From the NCBI GenBank assembly GCA_963834705.1, contig CAWICV010000001.1, forward strand, positions 620,001 to 684,000: a DNA stretch of 64,000 bases. Direction: 5' to 3'. Numbering within the stretch: the stretch's first letter is position 1; every line of letters begins with the position of its first letter. The position numbers and the translations under genes are program-made. This document shows positions 36,501 through 46,374 of the stretch, piece by piece. The stretch is from RYN-230 sp963834705 (lineage in GTDB: Bacteria; Actinomycetota; Actinomycetes; Streptosporangiales; Streptosporangiaceae). The notes below the pieces were generated by a model that did no database searches, had not been told where the DNA came from, and saw only the letters and a program-made list of their open reading frames with translations.

Positions 36501-36847
36501 CGGCCAACGTGGCCCAGCGGCGGCAGGAGAGCGCGCTGCTGGCGGCGCTCGGGGTGACCCAGCGGTCCCAGGCCGGCCAGCTGTGCACCCAGGAGCTCAT
36601 GCTCAGCCTGCCCGCCGCGCTGGCCGGGCTGCTGCTCGGCGGCGTGCTCACCATCCTGCTGGTCCCGGCGGTCACGCTGACCCCGGCTGCCACCGCGCCG
36701 GTGCCGCCCGCGCTCACCACGTTCGCCTGGGCCCAGGCGCTCGGGCTGGCCGCGCTGGTGGTGCTGCTCCCGGTGCTGGTGGCCGCGGCGACCGCGGCAC
36801 GCATCCCCGACCCGGCCGCCACGCTGCGCACGGCAGAGTCGGCATGA
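33512..36847 (+). CDS. FtsX-family ABC transporter permease, large
   Basis: 1111 residues (slightly fewer if GTG 33521 or ATG 33542 is used). An N-terminal transmembrane helix (LVLGTAALTVFVTAALATAL) is followed by a large extracytoplasmic domain of about 230 residues. A four-helix FtsX core follows (around 300-530), then a second large periplasm-facing domain and a final helix set (LLAIAGFFVSIAANVAQRRQE onward). This is the duplicated MacB/FtsX layout of actinobacterial exporters. The stop overlaps the next permease start (ATGA), and the ATPase follows both. Confidence 0.9.
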   Translation: MGTVRLLRGSMTLRRMNAYRLVLGTAALTVFVTAALATALAAFAGAALPQAAHRELAAAPGTALDITGSVTGGQLGRYQAGLQSATRSGLPGVPVTLHQSVWSDPLRLAAAGPALARLTGKGNVLLTQAAAFGGIQSHAVLVSGHWPAPPRPGQPVQAALPQAAALLAHLSPGARLQTRDQVSGRPARFVVTGIFRPRTGTPAAASYWALNTVGASGTSTSGGFTTLGPLTVSPAAFRGPLSVNAASWVAQPDTSRIPAGQLTATATRAAALRQQLANSGSLSGLQVSTNLPAVLDSAAANLAVARSLLVIGALELALVAAAALATAAAYLADQREGESALLASRGTARAQLARLNAAEAVILCLIATAAGGLASSRLAMVLASAGPLRAAGLRLPAFPPGAWLALAVTAAGSLLVLLWPTLRTLAPGIARQRRGRQGSVSGIARAGADLALVALAGLAGWQLRHYSAVVTSANGPGGVNPVLVLAPALALAGGTALTLRVLPPAARAADRLASRGRRLSPALSCWQLSRRPLSQAAGALLIVLAVATGTLALSQHRSWARSAADQASFSAGADTRVDLASPLTASTACRLTSWPGVRGATPVATLTGSGTGETLALNASSAAGVVLLRADQSAKPAPALFRAIEPAGRQPGVVLPGHPAAVQLDASLGPASLRLAPAAVTLSVQDADGDVYQVNAGTLTADGRPHQLTARLGTDLLSTGPRHGQVIAPLRLVGISASYQLLPGAATSDAALQVLRIGTLGAAARAGTGTAAAVPGSALSGWGAGVASPELAALRPLPGQMAGASGLPQRLAWKRSGTQQALSFTPGYGQALPANRGQPLLPIFGQLTLTAAAPTAAALPAIATQSFLAASNTGVGATVDDSVDGLTVAVHIVAAVHSFPTVTSGGALILDLGAVQQALLSRGLPPAPATSWWLATPGGTPPGLARLLPGGSSLTSRDQLAGGLLGNPLSAAPQQAVLAVAVAAALLAIAGFFVSIAANVAQRRQESALLAALGVTQRSQAGQLCTQELMLSLPAALAGLLLGGVLTILLVPAVTLTPAATAPVPPALTTFAWAQALGLAALVVLLPVLVAAATAARIPDPAATLRTAESA

Positions 36848-39648
36848 CCGGGGTGACCGGGGTCCGGGTGCAGCGGGCGGTGCGGGGACTCTGCGGGACG
36901 GCCGTCGCGAGCTACCTGACCCTGGCCGTCCTGGTGCTCGGCAGCACGTTCATCGCGATGGCCGGACCGCGGCAGAGCCTGCACATCCAGACCCAGGCGC
37001 TGCAGGACCAGCTGCGCACCGTGCCGCCGGTGGACACCGCGGTGCTGGCCACCGCCGACTGGAATGGCTTCACCTCATCGCTGGCCGGGGTCAACGGGGT
37101 CGCCCCGCTGCTCTACTCGACCCAGCTCGGCACGGTGACCGGCCAGCTGGCCAACGGCTTCGCCGGGGCCGGGCTGCCGCTGTCCGCCCCGGGCACCGAC
37201 TGGGCGAGTATGACCACGCACATCGAGCAGCTGAGCTCGGTGCCGTCCGGGCCGAACTCGACCGTGGTGCAGAAGCTGGAGCTGATCTACCGTGACCCGC
37301 TGCCCCATAACGCGGGGCTGGTGGCCGGCCAGTATCCCGGCCAGGGCCGCCCCGGGCGCGGGCCGTTCGGCATCGCGCTCACTCAGCCGACCGCCCGGGA
37401 ACTGAACGCGCACGTCGGCACCCGGCTGCAGTTCGGCACGGCCAGTACGCCGCTCACCCTGATGGTGACCGGGATCGTCCGGGCCCGGCAGGCCAATTCC
37501 GCGTTCTGGACCGCCGACCCGACCGCGGCCCAGCCGGTCGAGGAGCATCCGCCGAACGCGGCGCCGTACTGGGTGAGCGGTGCCTTCGTCGGGCCGGCCG
37601 AGCTGGCCCAGCTGCAGGACGTGTTCGGCTCGCTGGGCATCAGCCTGCAGTGGGCGTTCCCGCTCACGCTGACCGGGGTGCGCGCCGATCAGGCGGCCGG
37701 GCTGCAGGGCCGGCTGGGCAAGGTCAGCTCGCAGGCGCCGGCGCTGCACGGCGCGCTGGCCCCGGCCGACACCACGATCGTGGTGTCCAGCGCCCTGGGC
37801 CCCATCCTGGGCGGTTTCCTCAGCACCTCGGCCCAGGTCAACTCCGTGCTGTCGCTGCTGTTCGCCAGCCTGGCCGCGACCGGGGTGGTGGTCATCCTGC
37901 TGGCCGCGTGGATGCTGGCCCAGCGCCGGTCGGCTGAGTTCACCGTGCTGCGGGCCCGCGGCGGCACCGTCCGCCAGCTGGCCGCGCGCACGCTGCGCGG
38001 CACGGTGGCCGTGTGCGTGCCGGCCGCCCTGGCCGCGGGGGCGCTGGGCATCCTGGTCACCCCCGGCGAGCCGGCCCCGGCCAGCTGGTGGCTGGCCGGG
38101 CTCGTGCTGGTCACCGCGATCCTCGGGCCACCGCTGGCGGTGGCCTGGCAGCACCGGGTGGTCCGGCCGGAGCACCCGGGTCACGCGGCCCGGTCCGGGC
38201 GGCCCGTGCTGGGGCGGCGCGGCCGCCGGGCCCGCCGCCTGGTGGCCGAGCTGGCGCTGTGCGCGGCCGCCGTGGGCGGCCTGGTCGTGCTGCGCGCCCA
38301 GGGCTCCGCCGCCGGGGCCGCTGCGCCTGGCAGCGGCGTCGATCTGTACACCAGCCTGGCGCCCGTCCTGGTCGCCGTGCCCGCCGTGCTGCTGGCCATG
38401 CGGCTGTGCCCGCTCGCGGTGCGCGGCCTGCTCCGGCTGTCCACCCGCCGCGGCGGCCCGGTCCGCTTCCTCGGCCTGGCCCAGGCCGCGCGCGCCCCGG
38501 CGGCCACCATCCTGCCGCTGTTCGCGGTGGTGCTGGCGCTCACCCTGGCCGCGTTCACCGGCATGCTCCGGGACGCGGTCAGCCGGGGCCAGACCACCGC
38601 CTCGTGGCGGGCGACCGGGGCCGACGCGGTGCTCAACGCCGAGCTGTCCGGCACCCCCATCAGCCCGGCCGCGCAGCGCGCCGCGGCGGCCGTGCCCGGC
38701 GTCCAGCACACCACCGCCATCCAGGTCACCCGATGGGCGCTGCCCGGCCGCGGCCAGCTCAGCGTCGTCGCGGTCGACCCGGCCAGCTACCCGGCGCTGC
38801 TGGCCAGCACGCCGTGGGCGGCGCTGCGCCGCGGCCAGCTGGCCGTGCTGACCGGGCGGCGGCCCAGCCCGGGCCAGCCGGTGCCGGTGCTCGCGTCGCC
38901 CGCGGCGGCCGCCGCGCTGCGCGGCAGCCCGGGCAAGCTCAGCGCGCTGCAGGGCACGATCGCCTCCAGCCCGCTGACCGTGCGGGTCGCCGGGCTGATC
39001 GCGGGCACCCCGGCGCTGCCCGGCGGCGGCGCGTTCGTCCTGCTGCCGCTGCGCGCCGGGCCGGGCAGCACGGCCACCGCCCCGGCCCCGGCCAACCTGC
39101 TCCTGCTGAGCGGCGGCGGGATCAACGGGGCGGCGCTGCACACGGTGGCCCGCCGCCTGGTCCCGGGCGCGGGCGTCACGCTCCGCTCGGGCGTGCTGGC
39201 CAGCCTGGCCGGCGCGCCGCTGCAGCACGGCGCGTACCTCATGTTCGCCGTGGTGCTGGCCGCGGCGGCCGCGTTCGGCCTGGCCGCGCTGCTCGCCGAC
39301 CTGGCCCTGGGCGCGGCGGAGCGGCACCAGACGCTGGCCCGGCTGGCCACCATGGGGGTGGACGCCGGGCAGGCCCGGCGGCTGGTCCTGGTGGAGAAGG
39401 CGCCGGCGTTGCTGGCCGCCGCAGTCGCCGGGACGGCCTGCGCGCTGGTGCTGCCGCCGCTGACCGCCAGCGCGCTCAACCTGTCCGTGTTCACCGGGGC
39501 CGGGCAGCCGGTCCCGGTCCGCGCCGACTGGACCGCACTGGCCATCCCGGTGGCCGGGCTGCTGCTGGTCGCTTTGGCCGCGGCCACGATGGCCGCGCGC
39601 ACCTGGCGCGGCACCGGCGTGGCCGGGGCGTTGCGTATCGATGGCTGA
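36844..39648 (+). CDS. FtsX-family ABC transporter permease, second subunit
   Basis: 934 residues from ATG 36844, which overlaps the previous stop. It has an N-terminal helix (ASYLTLAVLVLGSTFIAMAG), an extracytoplasmic domain, a helix cluster near 330-560 (SLLFASLAATGVVVILLAAWMLAQRRSAEF) and a C-terminal FtsX helix set (ALLADLALGAAERHQTLARL). The likely role is a heterodimer with the preceding permease, moving lipids, peptides or lipoproteins. The substrate is unknown. Confidence 0.88.
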   Translation: MTGVTGVRVQRAVRGLCGTAVASYLTLAVLVLGSTFIAMAGPRQSLHIQTQALQDQLRTVPPVDTAVLATADWNGFTSSLAGVNGVAPLLYSTQLGTVTGQLANGFAGAGLPLSAPGTDWASMTTHIEQLSSVPSGPNSTVVQKLELIYRDPLPHNAGLVAGQYPGQGRPGRGPFGIALTQPTARELNAHVGTRLQFGTASTPLTLMVTGIVRARQANSAFWTADPTAAQPVEEHPPNAAPYWVSGAFVGPAELAQLQDVFGSLGISLQWAFPLTLTGVRADQAAGLQGRLGKVSSQAPALHGALAPADTTIVVSSALGPILGGFLSTSAQVNSVLSLLFASLAATGVVVILLAAWMLAQRRSAEFTVLRARGGTVRQLAARTLRGTVAVCVPAALAAGALGILVTPGEPAPASWWLAGLVLVTAILGPPLAVAWQHRVVRPEHPGHAARSGRPVLGRRGRRARRLVAELALCAAAVGGLVVLRAQGSAAGAAAPGSGVDLYTSLAPVLVAVPAVLLAMRLCPLAVRGLLRLSTRRGGPVRFLGLAQAARAPAATILPLFAVVLALTLAAFTGMLRDAVSRGQTTASWRATGADAVLNAELSGTPISPAAQRAAAAVPGVQHTTAIQVTRWALPGRGQLSVVAVDPASYPALLASTPWAALRRGQLAVLTGRRPSPGQPVPVLASPAAAAALRGSPGKLSALQGTIASSPLTVRVAGLIAGTPALPGGGAFVLLPLRAGPGSTATAPAPANLLLLSGGGINGAALHTVARRLVPGAGVTLRSGVLASLAGAPLQHGAYLMFAVVLAAAAAFGLAALLADLALGAAERHQTLARLATMGVDAGQARRLVLVEKAPALLAAAVAGTACALVLPPLTASALNLSVFTGAGQPVPVRADWTALAIPVAGLLLVALAAATMAARTWRGTGVAGALRIDG

Positions 39649-39672
39649 AGAAGCTGTGGAGAGGAGCTGGCC

Positions 39673-40700
<1,028 letters not shown>

Positions 40701-40704
<4 letters not shown>

Positions 40705-41306
40705 GCGCCATGACGTCCCTGCCACCCTGGGCAGCGGATCCGGGCTCGCTGACGCTCACCGAGGCGCAGTATGACGGGCTGCCCGATCATGTGCGCGAGC
40801 TGATCGAGGTCATTGACGGGAATGTCATCTTCTGCCCGCGCGGCACCTCCGAACACCGTGACGTGACCCGTACGCTGGCCATCCGGCTGGATGCAGCCCG
40901 GCCAGCCCAGCCGTGCATGCGGGTCTCTCCCGGCGCCGACGTGCATTTCATCAAGCGCAGGCGCAGCGACGGCACGCTTTCCTTCCGGCGCCCGGATGTC
41001 TCGGTGTACCGGTGCACGGAGCAGGATTCCAGGCTCTTCGCACGGGACGCGCTCATGGTCGTGGAGGTCGTCACACCGGCCTCTGGCTACACCGATACCG
41101 TCGACAAGCTCGCCGAATACGCCTACGAAGGGATACCGCAATACCTGCTGGCGTTCCTGGGCGGCGATCCCTACCTGAAGATGATCCAGGAATACCGGCT
41201 CGACTGGCCCAGCCGGACCTACCGGCTGGCCGTCACGCACATGGACGAGCTGATCCTCAAGGACCCGTTCCCGGTCAGGATCACATTCCGCGAGCTGGGC
41301 CACTGA
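40701..41306 (+). CDS. Uma2-family (DUF820) putative restriction-like nuclease
   Basis: 201 residues. Uma2 proteins have a PD-(D/E)xK-like fold; the visible candidates are RRPDVSVYR, VVEVVTPASGYTDTVDKLAEYAYEGIPQYLL, seen here in pieces VVEVVTP and DKLAEYAYEGIPQYL. The first ATG (40701) overlaps the ATPase stop; a second at 40710 is possible. Its function and biological substrate are unknown. Such genes often occur in many copies in actinomycetes. Confidence 0.85.
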
Positions 41307-41361
41307 CGGGCCACAAGAACACTCGGACCCCGGGGGGAACGGGGCATCGAGGTCAGCGCGG

Positions 41362-42597
41362 TTAGCGGACGTCGAGACCGGTGACGGCGCGGCTGATGAT
41401 CATGCGCTGGATCTCGCTGGTGCCCTCGAAGATGGTGAAGATCTTCGCGTCGCGGTGCCAGCGCTCCACCGGGAAGTCCCGGGTGTAGCCGTTGCCGCCC
41501 AGGATCTGGATGGCCTGGCCGGTGACCCGGACCGCGGTCTCGCTGGCGACCAGCTTGGAGATGGAGCCCTCGGCGTGGTCCAGGGCCAGCCCCTGCCGGG
41601 CCATCCAGGCCGCCCGCCAGGTCAGCAGCCGGGCCGCGTCCACCGCCGCCTGCATGTCGGCCAGCACGAAGCCGACCGCCTGGTTCTGCCCGATCGGCCG
41701 GTCGAACTGGACCCGCTGGGTGGCGTAGTCGCGGGCGTATTCCAGCGCGGCCCGGGCCACCCCCACGGCCATCGCGGCCACGCTCGGCCGGGACGCCTCG
41801 AACGTCTTCATCGCGGCCTGCTCGCCACCCCGGCCGCCGCCCCGGACCCGGGCCAGCCGGGAGTCCAGCCGGTCCTTGCCGCCGACCAGGCAGCGGCCGG
41901 GCACCCGCACCCCATCCAGCACCACCTCGGCGGTGTGCGAGGCCCGGACGCCCATCTTGCGGAACTTCTGGCCCTGGCTGAGCCCGGCCGCGCCGGGCGG
42001 CACGATGAAGCTGGCCTGCCCGCGGGTGCCCAGCTCGGGTTCGACCGACGCCACCACCACGTGCACGCTGGCGATGCCGCCGTTGGTCGCCCATGCCTTG
42101 GTGCCGGTCAGCACCCACTCGTCGGTGGCCTGCTGATACTCGGCCCGGGTGCGGATCGAGCCGACGTCGCTGCCCGCGCCCGGCTCGGAGGCGCAGAACG
42201 CGCCCAGCTTGACGTCGCCGGCCGTGCCGAACATCTCCGGCAGCCACTCGCCGACCTGCTCGGGGGTGCCGTTGCTGGCCACCGCGACCGCGGCCAGCGT
42301 GCTGCCGACCAGAGACAGCGCGATCCCCGCGTCGCCCCAGAACAGCTCCTCAAAGGCGATCGGGATGCCCAGCCCGCTGGGCTCCAGCCACTGGGTGGAG
42401 AAGAAATCCAGCGAGTACAGCCCGATCTTGGCCGCCTGTTCCAGGATGGGCCAGGGCGTCTCTTCCCGCTCGTCCCACTCGGCCGCGGCAGGCCGCATCA
42501 CATCGTCCGCGAACCCGTGTACCCAGCTACGCATGTCGCGCAGGTCAGGGCCGGGTTCCAGGGAAAATCCGGCCGGGGCGTCTGGGGCGCTGCTCAT
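41362..42597 (-). CDS. Acyl-CoA dehydrogenase
   Basis: 411 residues, FAD-dependent. Motifs: GAFCASEPGAGSDVGSIRTRA (FAD/substrate), TGTKAWATNGGIA, and the C-terminal QILGGNGYTRDFPVERWHRD with FEGTSEIQRMIISR that includes the catalytic Glu. ATG 42597 follows GAGGAGCAGC. An unusual RVRGGGRGGEQAAMKTF segment lies near the start of the C-terminal helical domain. Divergence is not seen: ramB lies upstream on the same strand, with paired dyads between. Confidence 0.92.
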   Translation of the reverse strand: MSSAPDAPAGFSLEPGPDLRDMRSWVHGFADDVMRPAAAEWDEREETPWPILEQAAKIGLYSLDFFSTQWLEPSGLGIPIAFEELFWGDAGIALSLVGSTLAAVAVASNGTPEQVGEWLPEMFGTAGDVKLGAFCASEPGAGSDVGSIRTRAEYQQATDEWVLTGTKAWATNGGIASVHVVVASVEPELGTRGQASFIVPPGAAGLSQGQKFRKMGVRASHTAEVVLDGVRVPGRCLVGGKDRLDSRLARVRGGGRGGEQAAMKTFEASRPSVAAMAVGVARAALEYARDYATQRVQFDRPIGQNQAVGFVLADMQAAVDAARLLTWRAAWMARQGLALDHAEGSISKLVASETAVRVTGQAIQILGGNGYTRDFPVERWHRDAKIFTIFEGTSEIQRMIISRAVTGLDVR

Positions 42598-42635
42598 GCT
42601 GCTCCTCGGGTCAAACGGGCCGTCCCGAACGTAAG

Positions 42636-42672
42636 TTACTGGAGAGTAGCACGAATAGTTACTATCGAGTAG
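42636..42672. promoter_or_regulatory. Paired TTACT-N4-AGTAG operator sites upstream of acyl-CoA dehydrogenase
   Basis: Two copies of the same imperfect dyad: ttact-ggag-agtag at 42636-42649 and ttact-atcg-agtag at 42659-42672, 23 bp apart. They lie just upstream of the acyl-CoA dehydrogenase start in an AT-richer stretch. The form suggests a TetR- or FadR-like fatty-acid-responsive repressor; no such gene is in the window. Confidence 0.6.
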
Positions 42673-42688
42673 GTTACCCGGATACGGC

Positions 42689-44161
42689 TCATTCACTGTC
42701 GTGCCGGTCCAGAAATTCGTACACATCGGCGTCATCCACGCCCGGGAAGATGCCGGTCGGCAGCGCGGACAGGATGTGCGAGTGGGCCCGGGCCGACGGC
42801 CAGGCCATCCCTTCCCAGCGGGCGGCCAGGCTGGCCGGCGGCCGCTGGCAGCAGTCCCCGTCGGGGCAGCGGGACACCATCCGCTTGGTGGTGTCCCGGC
42901 CGCGGAACCAGCGCGAGTTCTCGTACGGCGTGCCCAGGGTGATCGCCATGCCGCGCTCCGCGCCCGGGTCGACGTGCGCCACGCACCAGAACGTGCCGGC
43001 CGGCGTGTCAGAGTACTGGTGGTACGGGGAGAACCGGTCGGCCGAGCCGAACACCTGGCGGCCCGACCACTTCCGGCACATTCGCTGCCCCTCGATCGCC
43101 CCGGTGGCGTCGGCGGGCAGCACCAGGCCGTCGTTCTCGTACGCCTTGTAGATGACACCGCTCTGGTCGTTCTTCACGAAGTGACAGGTCAGGTCCAGGT
43201 GATGGGTGGCCAGGTTGGTGAACCGGTGTGCGGCCATCTCGTAGGAGACCGAGAAGACGTCGCGCAGGTCCTCGACCGACAGGTCACGCGCCTCCTTGGC
43301 CTCGGCCAGGAACCGGGCTGCCGACCGCTCCGGGACCAGCACCGCGGCCGCGAAGTAGTTCGCCTCCACCCGCTGGCGGAGGAAGTCGGCGAAGTCCCGC
43401 GGTGCGGCGTGGCCGAGCACGAAGTGCCCCAGCGTCTGCAGCAGGATGGTCCGCGGCGAGTGCATGCCCATGGACTCCTGCTTCAGGTAGATCCGCCGGT
43501 GCCGCAGGTCGGTGACGGACCGGACGGAGCGCGGCAGGTCCTGGGCGTAGCGCACGGCGAACCCGTGGTGATTGACGATGGCCAGCAGCGCGCCCTGGGA
43601 CAGGGCGCCGCCGCGGTAGCTGACCGCGGCCAGCGCCTCGGCCGCGGCCTGCTCGATGGGCGCGAAGTAGTTGCCGCGCTCCCGCATGGCGTCGCGGAGA
43701 CCGGCGTTGGCCACCCGCGCCTCCTCCGGCGTGGCGGTTGGCCGGGTGCGCTGCCGGCGCAGTTCGGTGTACAGCGCCACCAGGTGCTCCAGCACGTCGG
43801 TGGGCACCCTGGCGCCCACCTTGAGCGGCGGCAGGCCCAGATCGGCATAGACCGGGTCGAGCTGCGCCTCGTCCAGCGCTATCTCCAGCTGGGCCCGGCG
43901 GCTCGGCGGCTGGTGCCGCAGCAGCTCCTCGGCCGGCACGGATAGCGCCCTGGCCAGCGCGTCGATGAGGGACAGCTTCGGCTCCCGGCGGCCGTTCTCC
44001 AGCAGGGACAGCGCCGACGGGGCCCGGCCGACCCGCCCCCCCAGCTCGGCCAGGGTGATGCCCCGGGTGCGGCGTAGATGCCGCAGCCGCTGGCCGAACG
44101 TTGCCAGGTCTAGACCACTTGACGTCAATGTTGACGATTCTTTCTCAAGGAAGTCTGTCAC
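42689..44161 (-). CDS. ramB: RamB-like XRE-family regulator with IrrE/ImmA-type domain
   Basis: 490 residues. The helix-turn-helix is at about 22-75 (RLRHLRRTRGITLAELGGRVG; SALSLLENGRREPK). An IrrE/peptidase-like middle domain follows (TILLQTLGHFVLGHAAPRDFADFLRQRVEANYFAAAVLVP region; the metal-site-like LGHFVLGH is visible). The C-terminal domain contains CRKWSGRQVFG and a Cys-rich RCPDGDCC. RamB represses or activates glyoxylate and acetate genes in corynebacteria and mycobacteria. Here it is divergent from aceA, consistent with that role. GTG 44161 has no clear ribosome site. Confidence 0.9.
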   Translation of the reverse strand: MTDFLEKESSTLTSSGLDLATFGQRLRHLRRTRGITLAELGGRVGRAPSALSLLENGRREPKLSLIDALARALSVPAEELLRHQPPSRRAQLEIALDEAQLDPVYADLGLPPLKVGARVPTDVLEHLVALYTELRRQRTRPTATPEEARVANAGLRDAMRERGNYFAPIEQAAAEALAAVSYRGGALSQGALLAIVNHHGFAVRYAQDLPRSVRSVTDLRHRRIYLKQESMGMHSPRTILLQTLGHFVLGHAAPRDFADFLRQRVEANYFAAAVLVPERSAARFLAEAKEARDLSVEDLRDVFSVSYEMAAHRFTNLATHHLDLTCHFVKNDQSGVIYKAYENDGLVLPADATGAIEGQRMCRKWSGRQVFGSADRFSPYHQYSDTPAGTFWCVAHVDPGAERGMAITLGTPYENSRWFRGRDTTKRMVSRCPDGDCCQRPPASLAARWEGMAWPSARAHSHILSALPTGIFPGVDDADVYEFLDRHDSE

Positions 44162-44164
44162 ATC

Positions 44165-44200
44165 TTCATGCTAGATGAAATTTATTAATTCTTCATAGCA
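44165..44200. promoter_or_regulatory. Dyad half-sites in ramB/aceA divergent promoter
   Basis: A perfect dyad ttcat-gctag-atgaa at 44165-44179, followed by another ttcat about 12 bp later that pairs with the same atgaa, so three half-sites lie in an AT-rich tract. Position between ramB and aceA suggests autoregulation and aceA control, though the sequence is not the AAAGTTTGCAAA-type site known from Corynebacterium. Confidence 0.5.
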
Positions 44201-44277
44201 ATCCACCCTAGCGTTGCCCGCTCATGGCCCGCACGCTCGGATTAACACCCAGGGGACGGCAGACGTCAGGAGGACCA

Positions 44278-45633
44278 GTGAACGAGCGTCGCCTCGAGGG
44301 CAGCACGAACGGCAACACTGCACCGCCCACCGCGGCCGGGCCGAGCCCGGCGGAACAGCAGGCCACCGCACTGCGGCGGCAGTGGGCCACCGACTCACGG
44401 TGGCGCGGCACGGAGCGCAGCTACACCGCCGATGACGTGGTACGGCTGCGCGGCTCGGTGCAGGAAGACCGCACGCTGGCCCGGCTGGGCGCGCAGCGGC
44501 TGTGGACCCTGCTGCACGAGGAGGACTTCGTCGCCGCACTGGGCGCGCTGACCGGCAACCAGGCAGTCCAGCAGGTGCGGGCCGGCCTGCAGGCCATCTA
44601 CCTGTCCGGCTGGCAGGTGGCCGCGGACGCCAACCTGGCCGCCGAGACCTACCCAGACCAGAGCCTGTACCCGGTCAACTCGGTCCCCCAGGTGGTGCGG
44701 CGGATCAACAACGCGCTGCTTCGCGCGGACCAGATCGGCTGGGCGGAGTCCGGTGGCAGTGACGGGCGGTACTGGCTGGCCCCGATCGTGGCCGACGCGG
44801 AAGCCGGCTTCGGCGGGGTGCTGAACGCGTTCGAGCTGATGAAGTCGATGATCGCGGCCGGGGCGGCCGGAGTGCACTGGGAGGACCAGCTGGCCTCCGA
44901 GAAGAAGTGCGGCCACCTGGGCGGGAAGGTGCTGATCCCGACTGGGCAGCACATCAGGACGCTGAACGCGGCCCGGCTGGCCGCCGACGTCTGCGACGTG
45001 CCGAGCCTGGTCATCGCGCGGACCGACGCGCACGCCGCCACGCTGATCACCAGCGACGTGGACGAGCGAGACCGGCCGTTCATCACCGGCGAGCGGACCG
45101 CCGAGGGGTTCTACCGGGTGCGCAACGGGATGGCCGCATGCGTGGCCCGCGGCCTGGCCTATGCGCCGTATGCCGACCTGATCTGGATGGAGACCTCCAC
45201 CCCGGACCTCGGCGAGGCACGCGAGTTCGCGGAAGCCATCAAGGCGGAGTACCCGGAGCAGATGCTCGCCTACAACTGCTCACCGTCGTTCAACTGGCAC
45301 CGGCACCTGGATGACGGGACGATCGAGAAGTTCCAGCGTGAGCTAGGCCAGCTCGGTTACAAGTTCCAGTTCATCACGCTGGCCGGCTTCCACGCGCTGA
45401 ACTACTCGATGTTCGATCTGGCCCAGGGCTACGCTGCCGAGGGCATGCCCGCCTACGTGCGGCTGCAGGACGCCGAGTTCGGCGCCGAGGCCCGCGGCTA
45501 CACCGCCACCCGGCACCAGCGGGAGGTCGGCACCGGCTACTTCGACCTGGTCACTTCGGCTATCACGCCGCAGGCGTCTACCGTCGCGCTGGCCGGGTCC
45601 ACCGAGAGCGAGCAGTTCTCCACGGCGCACTGA
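44278..45633 (+). CDS. aceA: Isocitrate lyase
   Basis: 451 residues, first enzyme of the glyoxylate shunt (isocitrate to glyoxylate plus succinate). The catalytic KKCGH is at 209-213; other motifs are IVADAEAGFGG, VHWEDQLASEKK and LAYNCSPSFNWHRHL. GTG 44278 is preferred over the upstream frame because CAGGAGG lies just before it. Divergent from the RamB-type regulator. Malate synthase is not in the window. Confidence 0.96.
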   Translation: MNERRLEGSTNGNTAPPTAAGPSPAEQQATALRRQWATDSRWRGTERSYTADDVVRLRGSVQEDRTLARLGAQRLWTLLHEEDFVAALGALTGNQAVQQVRAGLQAIYLSGWQVAADANLAAETYPDQSLYPVNSVPQVVRRINNALLRADQIGWAESGGSDGRYWLAPIVADAEAGFGGVLNAFELMKSMIAAGAAGVHWEDQLASEKKCGHLGGKVLIPTGQHIRTLNAARLAADVCDVPSLVIARTDAHAATLITSDVDERDRPFITGERTAEGFYRVRNGMAACVARGLAYAPYADLIWMETSTPDLGEAREFAEAIKAEYPEQMLAYNCSPSFNWHRHLDDGTIEKFQRELGQLGYKFQFITLAGFHALNYSMFDLAQGYAAEGMPAYVRLQDAEFGAEARGYTATRHQREVGTGYFDLVTSAITPQASTVALAGSTESEQFSTAH

Positions 45634-45662
45634 CCACGTGGCGGAGCCCGGGACAGCAAGGT

Positions 45663-46157
45663 TCAGGACAGCAGCCGGGTCGGCGTGGGCAGGCCGGGCG
45701 CCTCGTCGTCGCCGCCGCTGCCGCGGTCCAGGCCGAGGTCGGTTTCGCTGGCCGGCCGCCACCGGGACGGGACGAACGCCGGGATGATCAGCACCATGCC
45801 GAGCAGCGCGAGCACGCCATCGGTGAGCAGTAGGTGCAGCCCGGCCGCGACTGGGCCGTTCCCCAGTGGCATGACCCGGCTGGCCATCCCGGTGCTCGCC
45901 GCGAACAGCCCGGTCCAGCCGAGCAGGGCCAGCCCGGGCAGCAGAGTGCTCAGCGGGGAGACCGGCGCCACCAGCAGGATGCCGAGGAACAGCCCGGTGA
46001 GCAGCAATGTGCCGAGCGCGCTGAGCCCGGTGACGCTGGTCAGGCTGGTGCCCTGGGCGGCCAGCGCGGTCATCTTGGCCACGCCCCAGCCGCCGCCGAA
46101 GTAGATCGCCGCTGCCAGACCGATGGCCAAGCCGAAGCCGATCAGGTGTCGCAGCAT
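45663..46157 (-). CDS. Four-helix membrane protein of unknown function
   Basis: 164 residues with four hydrophobic segments (LIGFGLAIGLAAAIYFGG; ALGTLLLTGLFLGILLV; LPGLALLGWTGLFAAS; LLLTDGVLALLGMVLIIP) and an acidic Gly-rich tail. I do not recognise the family. It is convergent with aceA and divergent from the MMPL remnant, with no obvious functional link. Confidence 0.75.
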   Translation of the reverse strand: MLRHLIGFGLAIGLAAAIYFGGGWGVAKMTALAAQGTSLTSVTGLSALGTLLLTGLFLGILLVAPVSPLSTLLPGLALLGWTGLFAASTGMASRVMPLGNGPVAAGLHLLLTDGVLALLGMVLIIPAFVPSRWRPASETDLGLDRGSGGDDEAPGLPTPTRLLS

Positions 46158-46374
46158 GTGATCACCAACCTTCAGCTGCCGGGTTAGCTGCGGATCACGG
46201 CGAACGACTCTACTTGACCGTCTTGTGACCAGCGTCCCGGACGGCTATTCCCAGCAGTCACAACCACCTCGTGCGGCGAACCAGCCACTCCCCGTCCCGG
46301 CCGCCGGGGAACCTTCGCGAGCCGAAATCTCAGTGCTCCCTCAGCGGACCTCACGTACCCTGACCCGCGTGCAT

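Noticed and set aside
36307..36843. Earlier start for the second FtsX permease
   Set aside because: It would overlap the first permease by over 500 bp in another frame and its sequence is Arg-rich; ATG 36844 has the 4-bp overlap and signal-like helix.
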